Source: Akkermansiaceae bacterium (GTDB taxonomy: Bacteria; Verrucomicrobiota; Verrucomicrobiia; Verrucomicrobiales; Akkermansiaceae). From it: a stretch of DNA of 37,164 nt. The notes beneath the pieces were generated by a model that saw only the letters and a list, made by a program, of their open reading frames with translations, was not told the origin of the DNA and did not search any database. The stretch spans positions 1-37,164 of the forward strand of contig JAQWSX010000020.1 of the NCBI GenBank assembly GCA_029242935.1. Reading direction: 5' to 3'. Made by a program: the position numbers and the translations under genes. This document shows positions 24,600 to 32,443 of this stretch, one piece after another. Each line of letters opens with the position of its first letter. Position 1 is the stretch's first letter.

Positions 24600-26483
24600 T
24601 TACGAGACCTCGGTCGTTTTCTTTTCAGGTTCCCCCTCGGGCTCTTCAGCAGGGGCATCGCGCTTAGGTTCCTCCCATTGTGGGAAGAAATCAGAATCGT
24701 GGTCGGGGCGGCTGTATTCGTATGGCCCACGATAGATCGCAGGATCAAAAGTAAAGTTACCATGTCCTGGAGGAGTGGGTGTGGCCCACTCAAGAGTGGT
24801 GGCATCCCATGGGTTGTCACTGGTTACCTTTTTGCCCCAAAAGTAACTGATGAACATATTCACAAGAAAAGGCAGCTGAAAAACCGCGAGAGCAATTGCA
24901 GAGCCCGTCATAATCTCGTTAAGCGAAATTTTCTCAGCTACGGTGAGGCCGAAGACGTTAACCCCCTCGGCTCCCTTCTCAATATATCCTTCCCCACCAT
25001 TATACCACCGACGGTGGAACCCAGCCATACCTTGCGTCAGCATTGGGAAGAAGAGAAGATTCATACACACTAGAGAAGGCCAGAAGTGGAGGTGCCCGAG
25101 GAAATTATCCATGAAGCGCCCAGTCATCTTAGGATACCAGTGATAAACACCCGCAAAGAGACCAAAGAGGATTCCAGGAGCCACCACGTAGTGGAAGTGT
25201 CCAATCACGTAATAAGTGTCGTGCAGGTGAAGGTCAGCAAGATTAAAGGCCAATGGTAGACCGGTAAGGCCACCGATACCGAACATTGGGAGGAATGCCG
25301 CAGCCCAAATCATAGGCATCGTAAAGCGAATTGAACCACCCCACAGCGAAATGATCATCGAAGTAAGCAAGATAACAGAAGGCACCGAAATCAAAACCGT
25401 CGTCGTTTGGAAGAAAGTAGAGATCACAGGACCCATTCCGGTAAGATACATGTGGTGCGCCCAAACGATGAAGGACAGGAAACCAAGAACGATTAAGGCC
25501 CAAACCATCGGCTTATATCCCCAGAGAGGCTTGCGAGTGTTGCAAGGAATGATTTCGGCTACGCACGCAATCGCGGGGAGGAGGAGAACGTAAACTTCGG
25601 GGTGGCCTAGGAACCAGAAGAGGTGCTGGAAAAGAAGAGGGCTACCTGATCCCGAGAGATCCATCGCTCCTCCACTCGAAGCAGAGTAAAGACCAGAGGG
25701 CATGAAGAAGCTCGAACCTACGACCCGATCCATCAACTGCATAATCCCTGCGGCCTCGAGAGGCGGGAAAGCAAGCAAGAGAAGGAAACCAGTCACAAGC
25801 ATCGCCCAGACAAAAAATGGGAGACGCATCCAAGTTAGACCCTTTGCGCGAAGTTGAATGATCGTGGTGACAAAATTCACCGAACCGAGGAGCGATGATG
25901 TAATCAACAAGACCAAACCGATTAACCATTGCGTCTGACCTGCGAGAAACTGGTTGACGATCTGTTTGTCGGCATAGCCGGCTAAAGGCGAGTAGTTTGT
26001 CCATCCAGATTTGGCGGCGCCAGATTCCATGAAAAAGCTCATGCACATCACAAGTCCACCAGCAAGATATGCCCAAAAACTGGCCATATTGAGCTTTGGA
26101 AAAGCCATATCCGGCGCACCGATTTGTAGAGGTGTAACGTAGTTTCCAAAGGCCGCAAACCCCAAGGGAACGACCCCAAGGAATACCATAATTGTCCCGT
26201 GCATAGCACCGAACATATTATAAGTCTCTCCGGTAACCTTCCCGTCATCCAACCAGCGAGCTTTCCATCCATCGGTGAACATCCAACTCATGTAACCAGG
26301 AAGTGGCTCATGAGGATAAGCGATGCTCCAACGCATCACGATCATTAAAAAGAACCCAAAAAGTAGGAAGGCACCAGCCGACAGGCCATATTGAATACCA
26401 ATTGTCTTGTGGTCTGTTGAGAAGAAATATTTCTTCCACCAAGGAAGAACGTGGTGGTGATGGTCGTGGGCGTCCGCACTCAT
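24600..26483 (-). CDS. coxA: Cytochrome c oxidase subunit I (aa3-type, K-channel Lys absent)
   Basis: Catalytic subunit that reduces oxygen at a haem a3-CuB centre, 627 residues with about 12 helices. Haem a ligands are His95 and His431, haem a3 ligand His429, CuB ligands His294, His343 and His344, and the cross-linked tyrosine is Tyr298 (GHPEVY). Glu296 and Asp125 (GAPDMAFP) indicate a type A1 D-channel. In the K-channel helix the segment that reads VPTGIKVFSW in Rhodobacter reads VPSVILLTSM here, so the lysine is Leu372. The start at 26483 (MSADAHDHHHH) gives a natural N-terminus. A hydrophilic acidic C-terminal tail of about 75 residues follows the last helix. Confidence 0.96.
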   Translation of the reverse strand: MSADAHDHHHHVLPWWKKYFFSTDHKTIGIQYGLSAGAFLLFGFFLMIVMRWSIAYPHEPLPGYMSWMFTDGWKARWLDDGKVTGETYNMFGAMHGTIMVFLGVVPLGFAAFGNYVTPLQIGAPDMAFPKLNMASFWAYLAGGLVMCMSFFMESGAAKSGWTNYSPLAGYADKQIVNQFLAGQTQWLIGLVLLITSSLLGSVNFVTTIIQLRAKGLTWMRLPFFVWAMLVTGFLLLLAFPPLEAAGIMQLMDRVVGSSFFMPSGLYSASSGGAMDLSGSGSPLLFQHLFWFLGHPEVYVLLLPAIACVAEIIPCNTRKPLWGYKPMVWALIVLGFLSFIVWAHHMYLTGMGPVISTFFQTTTVLISVPSVILLTSMIISLWGGSIRFTMPMIWAAAFLPMFGIGGLTGLPLAFNLADLHLHDTYYVIGHFHYVVAPGILFGLFAGVYHWYPKMTGRFMDNFLGHLHFWPSLVCMNLLFFPMLTQGMAGFHRRWYNGGEGYIEKGAEGVNVFGLTVAEKISLNEIMTGSAIALAVFQLPFLVNMFISYFWGKKVTSDNPWDATTLEWATPTPPGHGNFTFDPAIYRGPYEYSRPDHDSDFFPQWEEPKRDAPAEEPEGEPEKKTTEVS

Positions 26484-26509
26484 GGTAAAATCGATGGTCG
26501 GTGTTAAAA

Positions 26510-27280
26510 TTATTTCTCGGTTGCAATTGGCTCCCAAGTTTCGGGGTCCAACATAGTGTCCGGTGGCAAGATGTCACCGGGAAGCATCTTGTCATGTGAT
26601 TTTTTAAGCTCTTCGGCGCTTGTTTGACTGCCGCCACGCTTCTTGGAAATCTCAAGGGCGTTGGCTGCCATCGATGGAGAGACGATACTTGCATCGTTGC
26701 CCCAAGAAGTGCGGATGTATGTCATCAGGGCAGCAAGCTCCTTGGCGTTCAAATTAGCACCAAATGCACTCATATTCCCGTTGTATTGAGTCCCTGCAAC
26801 CTCGATCTTGCCCGCCACTCCGTTGTGAATGATCATTGAAAGGGCCTCGGTGTTTCCAAGAACCCACTCGGAGCCGGCTAGAGGTGGGAACTGGCCAGTC
26901 TGTCCAAGGCCGCTATTTTGGTGACAAGCCACACAAGCGCCATAGACCTTTTTACCTTCCTTCTGAAACAATGAGAGAGCTGCAATTGGCAGTTTGGGCG
27001 CATCCTGCGGCACCGGAGATGGCGTCCTCATATAGCCCTCCTTGACCAACTCGCTATATCCAAAAAACGAACCACCTTGGCCCATCACTGCTCCGGCAGC
27101 CAGAACCACAATCGCAGAGATTAAGACAAGCCATAGAGAAACAGCTTCCATGCCGTTTTCACGAACTGTTTTTTCCCGACCGGCAGCCAGATCGCCTCTG
27201 AGAGCGCCGTGAGCATCCTTAACGTTGATCGATTCGTCCAAATCTGGACGAAGGTCACTTGATGATGATGGATCAGACAT
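26510..27280 (-). CDS. Membrane-anchored monohaem cytochrome c (CcoP-like)
   Basis: A 256-residue cytochrome. A cytoplasmic N-terminus of about 45 residues precedes one membrane helix (about 46-67, VSLWLVLISAIVVLAAGAVM) and a periplasmic class I cytochrome domain with CVACH (Cys116, Cys119, His120) and a probable axial methionine in GNMSAFG. A charged tail follows. The layout recalls CcoP of cbb3 oxidases, but CcoP has two haems and this has one. It lies 2 bp after the CcoO-like gene and 26 bp before coxA, so it may pass electrons to the CuA site. The call as CcoP-like rests mainly on its neighbours. Confidence 0.85.
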   Translation of the reverse strand: MSDPSSSSDLRPDLDESINVKDAHGALRGDLAAGREKTVRENGMEAVSLWLVLISAIVVLAAGAVMGQGGSFFGYSELVKEGYMRTPSPVPQDAPKLPIAALSLFQKEGKKVYGACVACHQNSGLGQTGQFPPLAGSEWVLGNTEALSMIIHNGVAGKIEVAGTQYNGNMSAFGANLNAKELAALMTYIRTSWGNDASIVSPSMAANALEISKKRGGSQTSAEELKKSHDKMLPGDILPPDTMLDPETWEPIATEK

Positions 27281-27282
27281 GA

Positions 27283-28041
27283 CTATTCTTCGGATTGAGG
27301 GGCCTTTGGATTAAAGTTAAGAGCATCGGGAAGCGGGTTCCCAAGAGTGTCCTTTTTGAGGGAAACCAAATAGCTTGCAAGAGCCCGGGCCCGGTCAGTG
27401 GGCCTAATGCCTATCCCCTCACCGATATCAACTGGCAAGTTACCGTGTCCTGCACCATTCACTTGGACCTCGTCAAACAGGCCAGACTTTGGCGGGCAAG
27501 CTGATTTCCATGCCGTGATAATTTGCGCACCAGTCTCTGGAACCTCATAGCGAGGGACGGCTTTCGGATTATAGAGGTGCATCAAAGACCATTGTTCCGG
27601 AGTCCGACTACTCTTATTAAGCTTAAGATAGTGTTCGAGGCGGCGTCCAAAGTTCGAAAGATCAGGTCCAACTCTAGTTTGACCGATGTGAGCAACATCT
27701 TCCTGCTGGAAGTCTTGGGCGATGGTCTCACGGCGAGTGTCCTCATCCACACTACTGCTCTTCCGAAGCCCGGCCCACTCACCACGGTGGACATCATTCC
27801 CAGCGTAGGTTGGGCGTATGACTTGGGTGTGACAGAGAGCACACCCTTCCTGACCAAAAATTCTGGAGCCCTCTTTAATACGACCATCGCGCTTTGGCAC
27901 GAAAGCCCCGGTAAACTCGGAATTCTTACCATACTCGACAGGGTCAAGACTCCGCATTGTTGAATACGGAACCACCACCAAGAGCAGCCAAGGAATACCA
28001 AAGGTTGCTAGGAGACCGATAATGAACGCTTTAAAAGTCAT
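27283..28041 (-). CDS. CcoO-like cytochrome c subunit, axial Met apparently lost
   Basis: A 252-residue protein with one N-terminal membrane helix (about 5-25) and a periplasmic domain. CcoO traits are SRIFGQEGCALCHTQVIRP (haem motif Cys67, Cys70, His71), TRVGPDLSNFGRR and WSLMHLYNPKAVP. In CcoO the last segment continues into the axial methionine (...PGSxMPxF); here it runs VPRYEVPETGAQI with no methionine. The only other methionines are Met1, one in TMRSL and one in LMHLYN, so the sixth haem ligand is unclear. It lies 21 bp after the CcoN-like gene and 2 bp before the monohaem cytochrome, preserving the N-O-P order of cbb3 operons. Confidence 0.85.
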   Translation of the reverse strand: MTFKAFIIGLLATFGIPWLLLVVVPYSTMRSLDPVEYGKNSEFTGAFVPKRDGRIKEGSRIFGQEGCALCHTQVIRPTYAGNDVHRGEWAGLRKSSSVDEDTRRETIAQDFQQEDVAHIGQTRVGPDLSNFGRRLEHYLKLNKSSRTPEQWSLMHLYNPKAVPRYEVPETGAQIITAWKSACPPKSGLFDEVQVNGAGHGNLPVDIGEGIGIRPTDRARALASYLVSLKKDTLGNPLPDALNFNPKAPQSEE

Positions 28042-28062
28042 GGTTGATTGGAAGCTTGGTAT

Positions 28063-29550
28063 TTAGGCAGAAGCGGAACTGTAATTATCAACCTCACCCT
28101 CTGGTCCATGCGGGCTAGTCGGGTGATGTGCATCGAGAAGTGTTGGATGTGAAGATCGGCGACCAAGACGAGCCCACATCAGGAGCAAGTGCAGGCAGAA
28201 AAAGAGGTTAGCGAAAAGAAGAAAGGCCCAGGCTAGCGTGACTCCCCAACCGATCTGGCTGGCCCGCTCGGCCATGGTTCCGAAGGGCTGACTGAGGTCC
28301 TCGATTCCCTGACCCTGAGACAGCCCACCCGCAACAGCACAAATAACAACGGAAGAAATACCGTAAAGAGAACAGAAAAAGTGCCACTTGATGAAGCGGC
28401 GAGAAAGCCACTCACGACGGGTGATACGTGGAACGATGAAGTAGATCGCTCCAAAAGCGCAAAGTGAGAACACCCCGTAAAGTCCAAGAACATCGAATCC
28501 ATAGCCGGTGTAGCTGAACTGGGTCAGCTTCAAGGCTGGAACAGTGTGAAGAAAGACAGATAGGGCGCCGAAAACGACAAACAGGACGATTCCAGCAGCA
28601 GTGAACCGAAGAGACGGACTTTCCGCTACAAGCTCGCTATTCCCAATCACAGTTTTAATAATATTGTAACCTACTGCGATCGCCGGAATGAGAATCAAAA
28701 TCATCGAAGCCGCTCCTGCGTATGGAAGGAACTGAGGAATCGGAGCACCGACAAGTTTTTGCATCCCAGCCCATGGTCCGAAGACTGCAAGAGACCAGAA
28801 TCCGAAGAGAGCAATATTGTAACTGTAAACTGGACGCCCCGTCACTTTGGGAGCCAGATAGTATGCACTGCCAAGAGCGACTGGGAGGAAGAAGAGGGTG
28901 AACAAGGTCCCTTTGAACCAAGCTGCTACGCCGGCAATCATCAGCGGATGGCCGTCCATAAGAAAAACAAAAACCCAGGCGGTCACTGCAATCCAAGGAA
29001 ACCATAGAAGACCAGCGAGGAGATACCACTGACTCACATAAACATGACCGGCGTCACGGACCTGAAACTGAATCAGGGACCAAATTGTGATGATGGTATA
29101 GCAAACCAACAAAAGTGGCCAAACTTCGCTTGGAAATTCCATATATGTTACACCCGAACCCTCACCCATCATGATCCGAATAACTCCATATAGGACTACC
29201 GCATTCCAGACATGGGCTGCCCAGAGAATGACCCCAGAGGCAGTGCACTCTTTACGGGAAAGTCTCGCCATCAACCAGATGATGATTCCAAAAGCAGCCT
29301 GCGACCCCCATCCATAAATCATCGCACTCATGTGAGCGGCGTCCACCTTCCCCGCGTCCAGCCATGAAAAGCAGGTCAGGAATTCGGGGTTATGCTTCTT
29401 GGCGGAAGCCACCAGCCCAAGAACGATGGAGAGCACGAGCCAGAGGGCGCCACTCGCGAAGAGAAACATCACAGGATGACGAAGCGATCGATCAATCGAC
29501 GAGCGTAAAACGACGTCCTCGGAATCTGGGGTAGAATTGGTCTCAGCCAT
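28063..29550 (-). CDS. CcoN-like cbb3 oxidase subunit I homologue without active-site histidines
   Basis: A 495-residue protein with about 12 membrane helices, clearly related to CcoN through YYLAPKVTGRPVYSYNIALF, FWSLAVFGPWAG, and GAIYFIVPRITRREW. The ligand positions are altered. The CuB histidine of WYGHNAVGF is Gly214 (AAWFKGTLF). The HH pair after WAGP is Gln264-Lys265. The haem pair in GHVH is Phe352 and Val354 (GYGFDVLG). Only the helix-2 histidine remains (His73, AAHMSAMIYGWG). It therefore cannot hold haem b3 or CuB in the known way and is unlikely to reduce oxygen. It probably acts as a membrane scaffold for the CcoO-like and CcoP-like cytochromes. The C-terminal tail is histidine-rich. 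Confidence 0.9.
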   Translation of the reverse strand: MAETNSTPDSEDVVLRSSIDRSLRHPVMFLFASGALWLVLSIVLGLVASAKKHNPEFLTCFSWLDAGKVDAAHMSAMIYGWGSQAAFGIIIWLMARLSRKECTASGVILWAAHVWNAVVLYGVIRIMMGEGSGVTYMEFPSEVWPLLLVCYTIITIWSLIQFQVRDAGHVYVSQWYLLAGLLWFPWIAVTAWVFVFLMDGHPLMIAGVAAWFKGTLFTLFFLPVALGSAYYLAPKVTGRPVYSYNIALFGFWSLAVFGPWAGMQKLVGAPIPQFLPYAGAASMILILIPAIAVGYNIIKTVIGNSELVAESPSLRFTAAGIVLFVVFGALSVFLHTVPALKLTQFSYTGYGFDVLGLYGVFSLCAFGAIYFIVPRITRREWLSRRFIKWHFFCSLYGISSVVICAVAGGLSQGQGIEDLSQPFGTMAERASQIGWGVTLAWAFLLFANLFFCLHLLLMWARLGRRSSHPTLLDAHHPTSPHGPEGEVDNYSSASA

Positions 29551-29582
29551 GAAAGTGTGCGGGTTGGAGCCTTGAAAAATTG

Positions 29583-29906
29583 TTATTCAGCGGGTTTTTC
29601 GGCAGAAGCAGGTGCGGCACTCGGAATCGGCATACTCCCTTTGCTTTCCGTATTCTTATCAAAGGACTTTGCCTGTGCCTGAAGGGCATCAGCGAGAGCT
29701 GCTTCGTTGAGAGCGTCATTCTGGGCACGGTCAATCTCCTCTTTAATCTCGAGCCGGCCTTCACCCACCATCTCATAAGCCTTGTCGGTCTTGTCCGGAG
29801 CAAAAGGCTGAGTGATGATAAGGGCGATTCCGAAGGAAGTCGCCAACAAGATGGCGATCCAGAAGGCGCTGAAGCGTTTGAGAGGATTGTCGCGGGTATG
29901 ATCCAT
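29583..29906 (-). CDS. Single-helix anchored protein between actF and the CcoN-like gene (107 aa)
   Basis: A 107-residue protein starting MDHTRDNPLKRFSAFWIAIL. One membrane helix (about 12-32) is followed by a mainly helical, charged stretch (GRLEIKEEIDRAQNDALNEA) that could form a coiled coil, and then an Ala/Pro-rich tail (PIPSAAPASAEKPAE). The family is not recognised. The start at 29906 lies 5 bp after the actF stop, which argues against the longer frame reaching back into actF. Position suggests an accessory subunit or linker between the Act complex and the cbb3-like module, by inference only. Confidence 0.7.
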   Translation of the reverse strand: MDHTRDNPLKRFSAFWIAILLATSFGIALIITQPFAPDKTDKAYEMVGEGRLEIKEEIDRAQNDALNEAALADALQAQAKSFDKNTESKGSMPIPSAAPASAEKPAE

Positions 29907-29911
29907 GACCT

Positions 29912-31237
29912 TTAGTTGTGAAGATTTGCAGACTCGAGAATACGAGGGTCGCGGTGAGGGTAGAGAGCTGCGGACGTCAGATTCCGAAGATAAATGAACA
30001 GAAAAGCACAAACAGCGATAACAAGAGCAAGAATATCACCCAGCCATGAACCTGAGATCCAAAGTTGAGGATGATCATCAATAACAAGACCGACCGATGG
30101 TCCACGCTCAGGAATGATCATATGATAAACATCCAAGACATGCATAAAGAGGATGTAGAAACAGAAGATCGTCATAAACTTTGAGCTCTTCTTTACGTCC
30201 GAACGGAGAAGCGCCAAGAAAGGAAGCCCGAAGTGCATGAACACGAGAGTCAAACTCAGTAAGTTCCAGTTCTCAGTATTTCGCAGAAGGAAATAACGAG
30301 TCTCCTCCGTGATGTTGGCGTACCAAATCAGGAAGAACTGAGAAAAGGAAACGTAAGCCCAGAACACTGTGAAGGCGAAGCAGAGTTTGCCCATGATGTG
30401 ATAGTGCTCCTGCGTGACTACGTTCTTAAGGTAGCCCATCTTCTGCAGAAAAATCCCTGTCAGGATAAGGACAGCCATTGAGTTCAAAGCCGATCCCGCA
30501 AAGACATAAACTCCAAACATAGTCGAGAACCATGAATAATCGAGAGCCATCACAAAATCGAGCGCAAGAAAAGTCAAGGTCACCCCGAAGATGATCATAC
30601 TCCAGGAGGAGTGCTTGCGGGCTGCGAAGAGATTCTTGGTGCCAGGCTTATCATCGGTGTCCTGGGCGATGGAAAATTTCCGAACAAGCCACATGAAGAA
30701 CCCAAGCCCGATAAAGTAGAAGGCAAAGCGGAGAAGCCAAAAACCGGGATTCAGATAGAAGGTCTTGGCCGCCAAAAGATGATCATGAGCATTTGAGCTG
30801 TGCATCAGGGCTTCGCTCGATCCCATATCAGGGTGGGCATCGGTTGCTTTCTTAAAGGCCGTCATCCATTCCCAAAGATACTGTTGCACATCTGGAAAAA
30901 GAAAAGGGATGTAGAAGACAATGAGGAAGGGAAAAACAAATCCAAGATTCTCCATGAGTCGGCGGACAGATGTCCCCCACCCCGAATTCGAGAGGTTATG
31001 AAGGAAGGTCCAAAAACAACCACCAAGCACGATTGTCGTAATGAAGAATACTGCGAAGAGCCACGAAAATGCATAGCTTCCATGGATTTCACCACTTCCG
31101 GTGCGTAGATAAATCAGACTTGCGAGCAGACCAATTCCACCGATGCCGCCGCAAATCATCTGGAGGGTCGCAATTTTGCCCTTCTCCAGGTGCTCCCCGT
31201 TGATCGGAATGTCTTTTGATGTCACTTGATGTGCCAT
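29912..31237 (-). CDS. actF: Alternative complex III membrane subunit ActF
   Basis: A 441-residue integral membrane protein with about ten helices, annotated in many genomes as quinol:cytochrome c oxidoreductase quinone-binding subunit 2. Recognisable stretches are GGCFWTFLHNLSNSGWGTSV, FYFIGLGFFMWLVRKFS, DYSWFSTMFGVYVFAGS, and CFAFTVFWAYVSFSQFFLIW. ActF is distantly related to ActC but keeps no certain quinone site; it is thought to help form the membrane arm. It lies 24 bp after actE and 5 bp before the 107-aa gene. Confidence 0.93.
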   Translation of the reverse strand: MAHQVTSKDIPINGEHLEKGKIATLQMICGGIGGIGLLASLIYLRTGSGEIHGSYAFSWLFAVFFITTIVLGGCFWTFLHNLSNSGWGTSVRRLMENLGFVFPFLIVFYIPFLFPDVQQYLWEWMTAFKKATDAHPDMGSSEALMHSSNAHDHLLAAKTFYLNPGFWLLRFAFYFIGLGFFMWLVRKFSIAQDTDDKPGTKNLFAARKHSSWSMIIFGVTLTFLALDFVMALDYSWFSTMFGVYVFAGSALNSMAVLILTGIFLQKMGYLKNVVTQEHYHIMGKLCFAFTVFWAYVSFSQFFLIWYANITEETRYFLLRNTENWNLLSLTLVFMHFGLPFLALLRSDVKKSSKFMTIFCFYILFMHVLDVYHMIIPERGPSVGLVIDDHPQLWISGSWLGDILALVIAVCAFLFIYLRNLTSAALYPHRDPRILESANLHN

Positions 31238-31261
31238 GGCGTATTGAGTCAGATGAAAGTG

Positions 31262-31882
31262 TTATTTAGCGGAAGCCTGAAGCGCGCGAAGATAGGAAAC
31301 GATGGCCCATCGGTCGCGAACGGGCAGGTTGTGTTTGTAGCCTCCCATAAGGCCCTTGCCGTTTGAAATGACCTCGTAAATATAGCCGTCGGGTGAGGTC
31401 TCCTGAGGAAAGTTATGGAGACTGGGAACTCCGACACCAACTTTCCCAAGATGGTGGGAAACAACGCCCTTTCCGTTACCCGATTTACCGTGACAGATGG
31501 CGCAGTGGACATTGAACATGTCCTCTCCACGTCCCAAAAGCCCGGTCATATCGGCCTCACTCTCGATTCCAAGATCGTTAGGAAGACCGTTCCCGAAGGT
31601 CGCCTCCTTTTTCCCATCGAAGTAATATCCGGCGCGACCAGCTCCAAACTCGACGGGCATCACTCCTGCTTCGGCATTGCGAGGGATGGTTCCCGTGACC
31701 GGTTTACGCGATCCCATGCCATTGGCAAAAAAGGAATCAGCAGTCTGGGCCTTGACCTTATCCTGATCGTCCATATCAGGAAAAACCTGAATGGGCGCCT
31801 GTGAGAATTTGTCGCCACGGAATCGAAACACCCCGACCACGAGGATCGACAGGGCAATGAGAGAGAGAAAAAAGTATTTCAT
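31262..31882 (-). CDS. actE: Alternative complex III monohaem cytochrome ActE
   Basis: A 206-residue membrane-anchored cytochrome c. The N-terminal helix (MKYFFLSLIALSILVVGVF) holds it on the periplasmic side. The ActE hallmark FPDMDDQDKVKAQTADSFF is at residues 34-52. The haem motif is CAICH (Cys127, Cys130, His131) and the axial methionine is probably Met179 (KGLMGGY). It carries electrons from the pentahaem ActA (outside the window) towards the oxidase. No lipobox cysteine is present, so anchoring is by the helix. The gene lies 3 bp after actD. Confidence 0.93.
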   Translation of the reverse strand: MKYFFLSLIALSILVVGVFRFRGDKFSQAPIQVFPDMDDQDKVKAQTADSFFANGMGSRKPVTGTIPRNAEAGVMPVEFGAGRAGYYFDGKKEATFGNGLPNDLGIESEADMTGLLGRGEDMFNVHCAICHGKSGNGKGVVSHHLGKVGVGVPSLHNFPQETSPDGYIYEVISNGKGLMGGYKHNLPVRDRWAIVSYLRALQASAK

Positions 31883-31885
31883 GGT

Positions 31886-32443
31886 TTACTCGGAATCGTC
31901 TTCCACGAGCTCGATATTATCCCCACCAATTTCAGCGAGGAGGGACTTAGTGCTCTCAGCGGAAAACTTAGCGTCACGGGCTTCGATCGCGATAAAGAAC
32001 TTATCATCGGTCACACGTTTAAATTGCTTACTCGCGAAGATCGGATGGTTCCAGCGTGGCAGCCCGATCAGCGCGAGAAGCCCGAAGAGAACCGTGAAAC
32101 CTGAGAAAAGAATGGTGAGTTCGAACATCACCGGGAAGAAGGCCGCCGTGGTGAAGATATTAGCGGGCTTACCCTGCACTACTGTTGGGTAGAGACCAAC
32201 CTGAGTGGTGTAAGCCAAGGCGATCGCGGTGAGGAAACCGGTCAGGCCTCCGAAAAACACAAAGTAAGGAAGGACAGAGCGCTTCACACCCATTGCGTCG
32301 TCCAACCCGTGGACCGGATACGGCGTGTAACAATCCCACTTTTTGAATCCAGCATCCCGGACCTTTTCGGCAGCCTTATAAAGCTGCGAGGCATTTTTGA
32401 ACTCGGCGAGGTAGCCGTAAACTCTGCGGACTTTCGTGCTCAT
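31886..32443 (-). CDS. actD: Alternative complex III subunit ActD (DUF3341)
   Basis: A 185-residue subunit of the DUF3341 family. A cytoplasmic ferredoxin-like part (VYGYLAEFKNASQLYKAAEK ... KKWDCYTPYPVHGLDDAMG) is followed by two membrane helices (LPYFVFFGGLTGFLTAIALA and FPVMFELTILFSGFTVLFGL), then the hallmark LPRWNHPIFASKQFKRVTDD and an acidic end. It has no cofactor; it packs against ActC in the known structures of the complex. Its ATG directly abuts the actC stop, so coupling is likely. Confidence 0.94.
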   Translation of the reverse strand: MSTKVRRVYGYLAEFKNASQLYKAAEKVRDAGFKKWDCYTPYPVHGLDDAMGVKRSVLPYFVFFGGLTGFLTAIALAYTTQVGLYPTVVQGKPANIFTTAAFFPVMFELTILFSGFTVLFGLLALIGLPRWNHPIFASKQFKRVTDDKFFIAIEARDAKFSAESTKSLLAEIGGDNIELVEDDSE

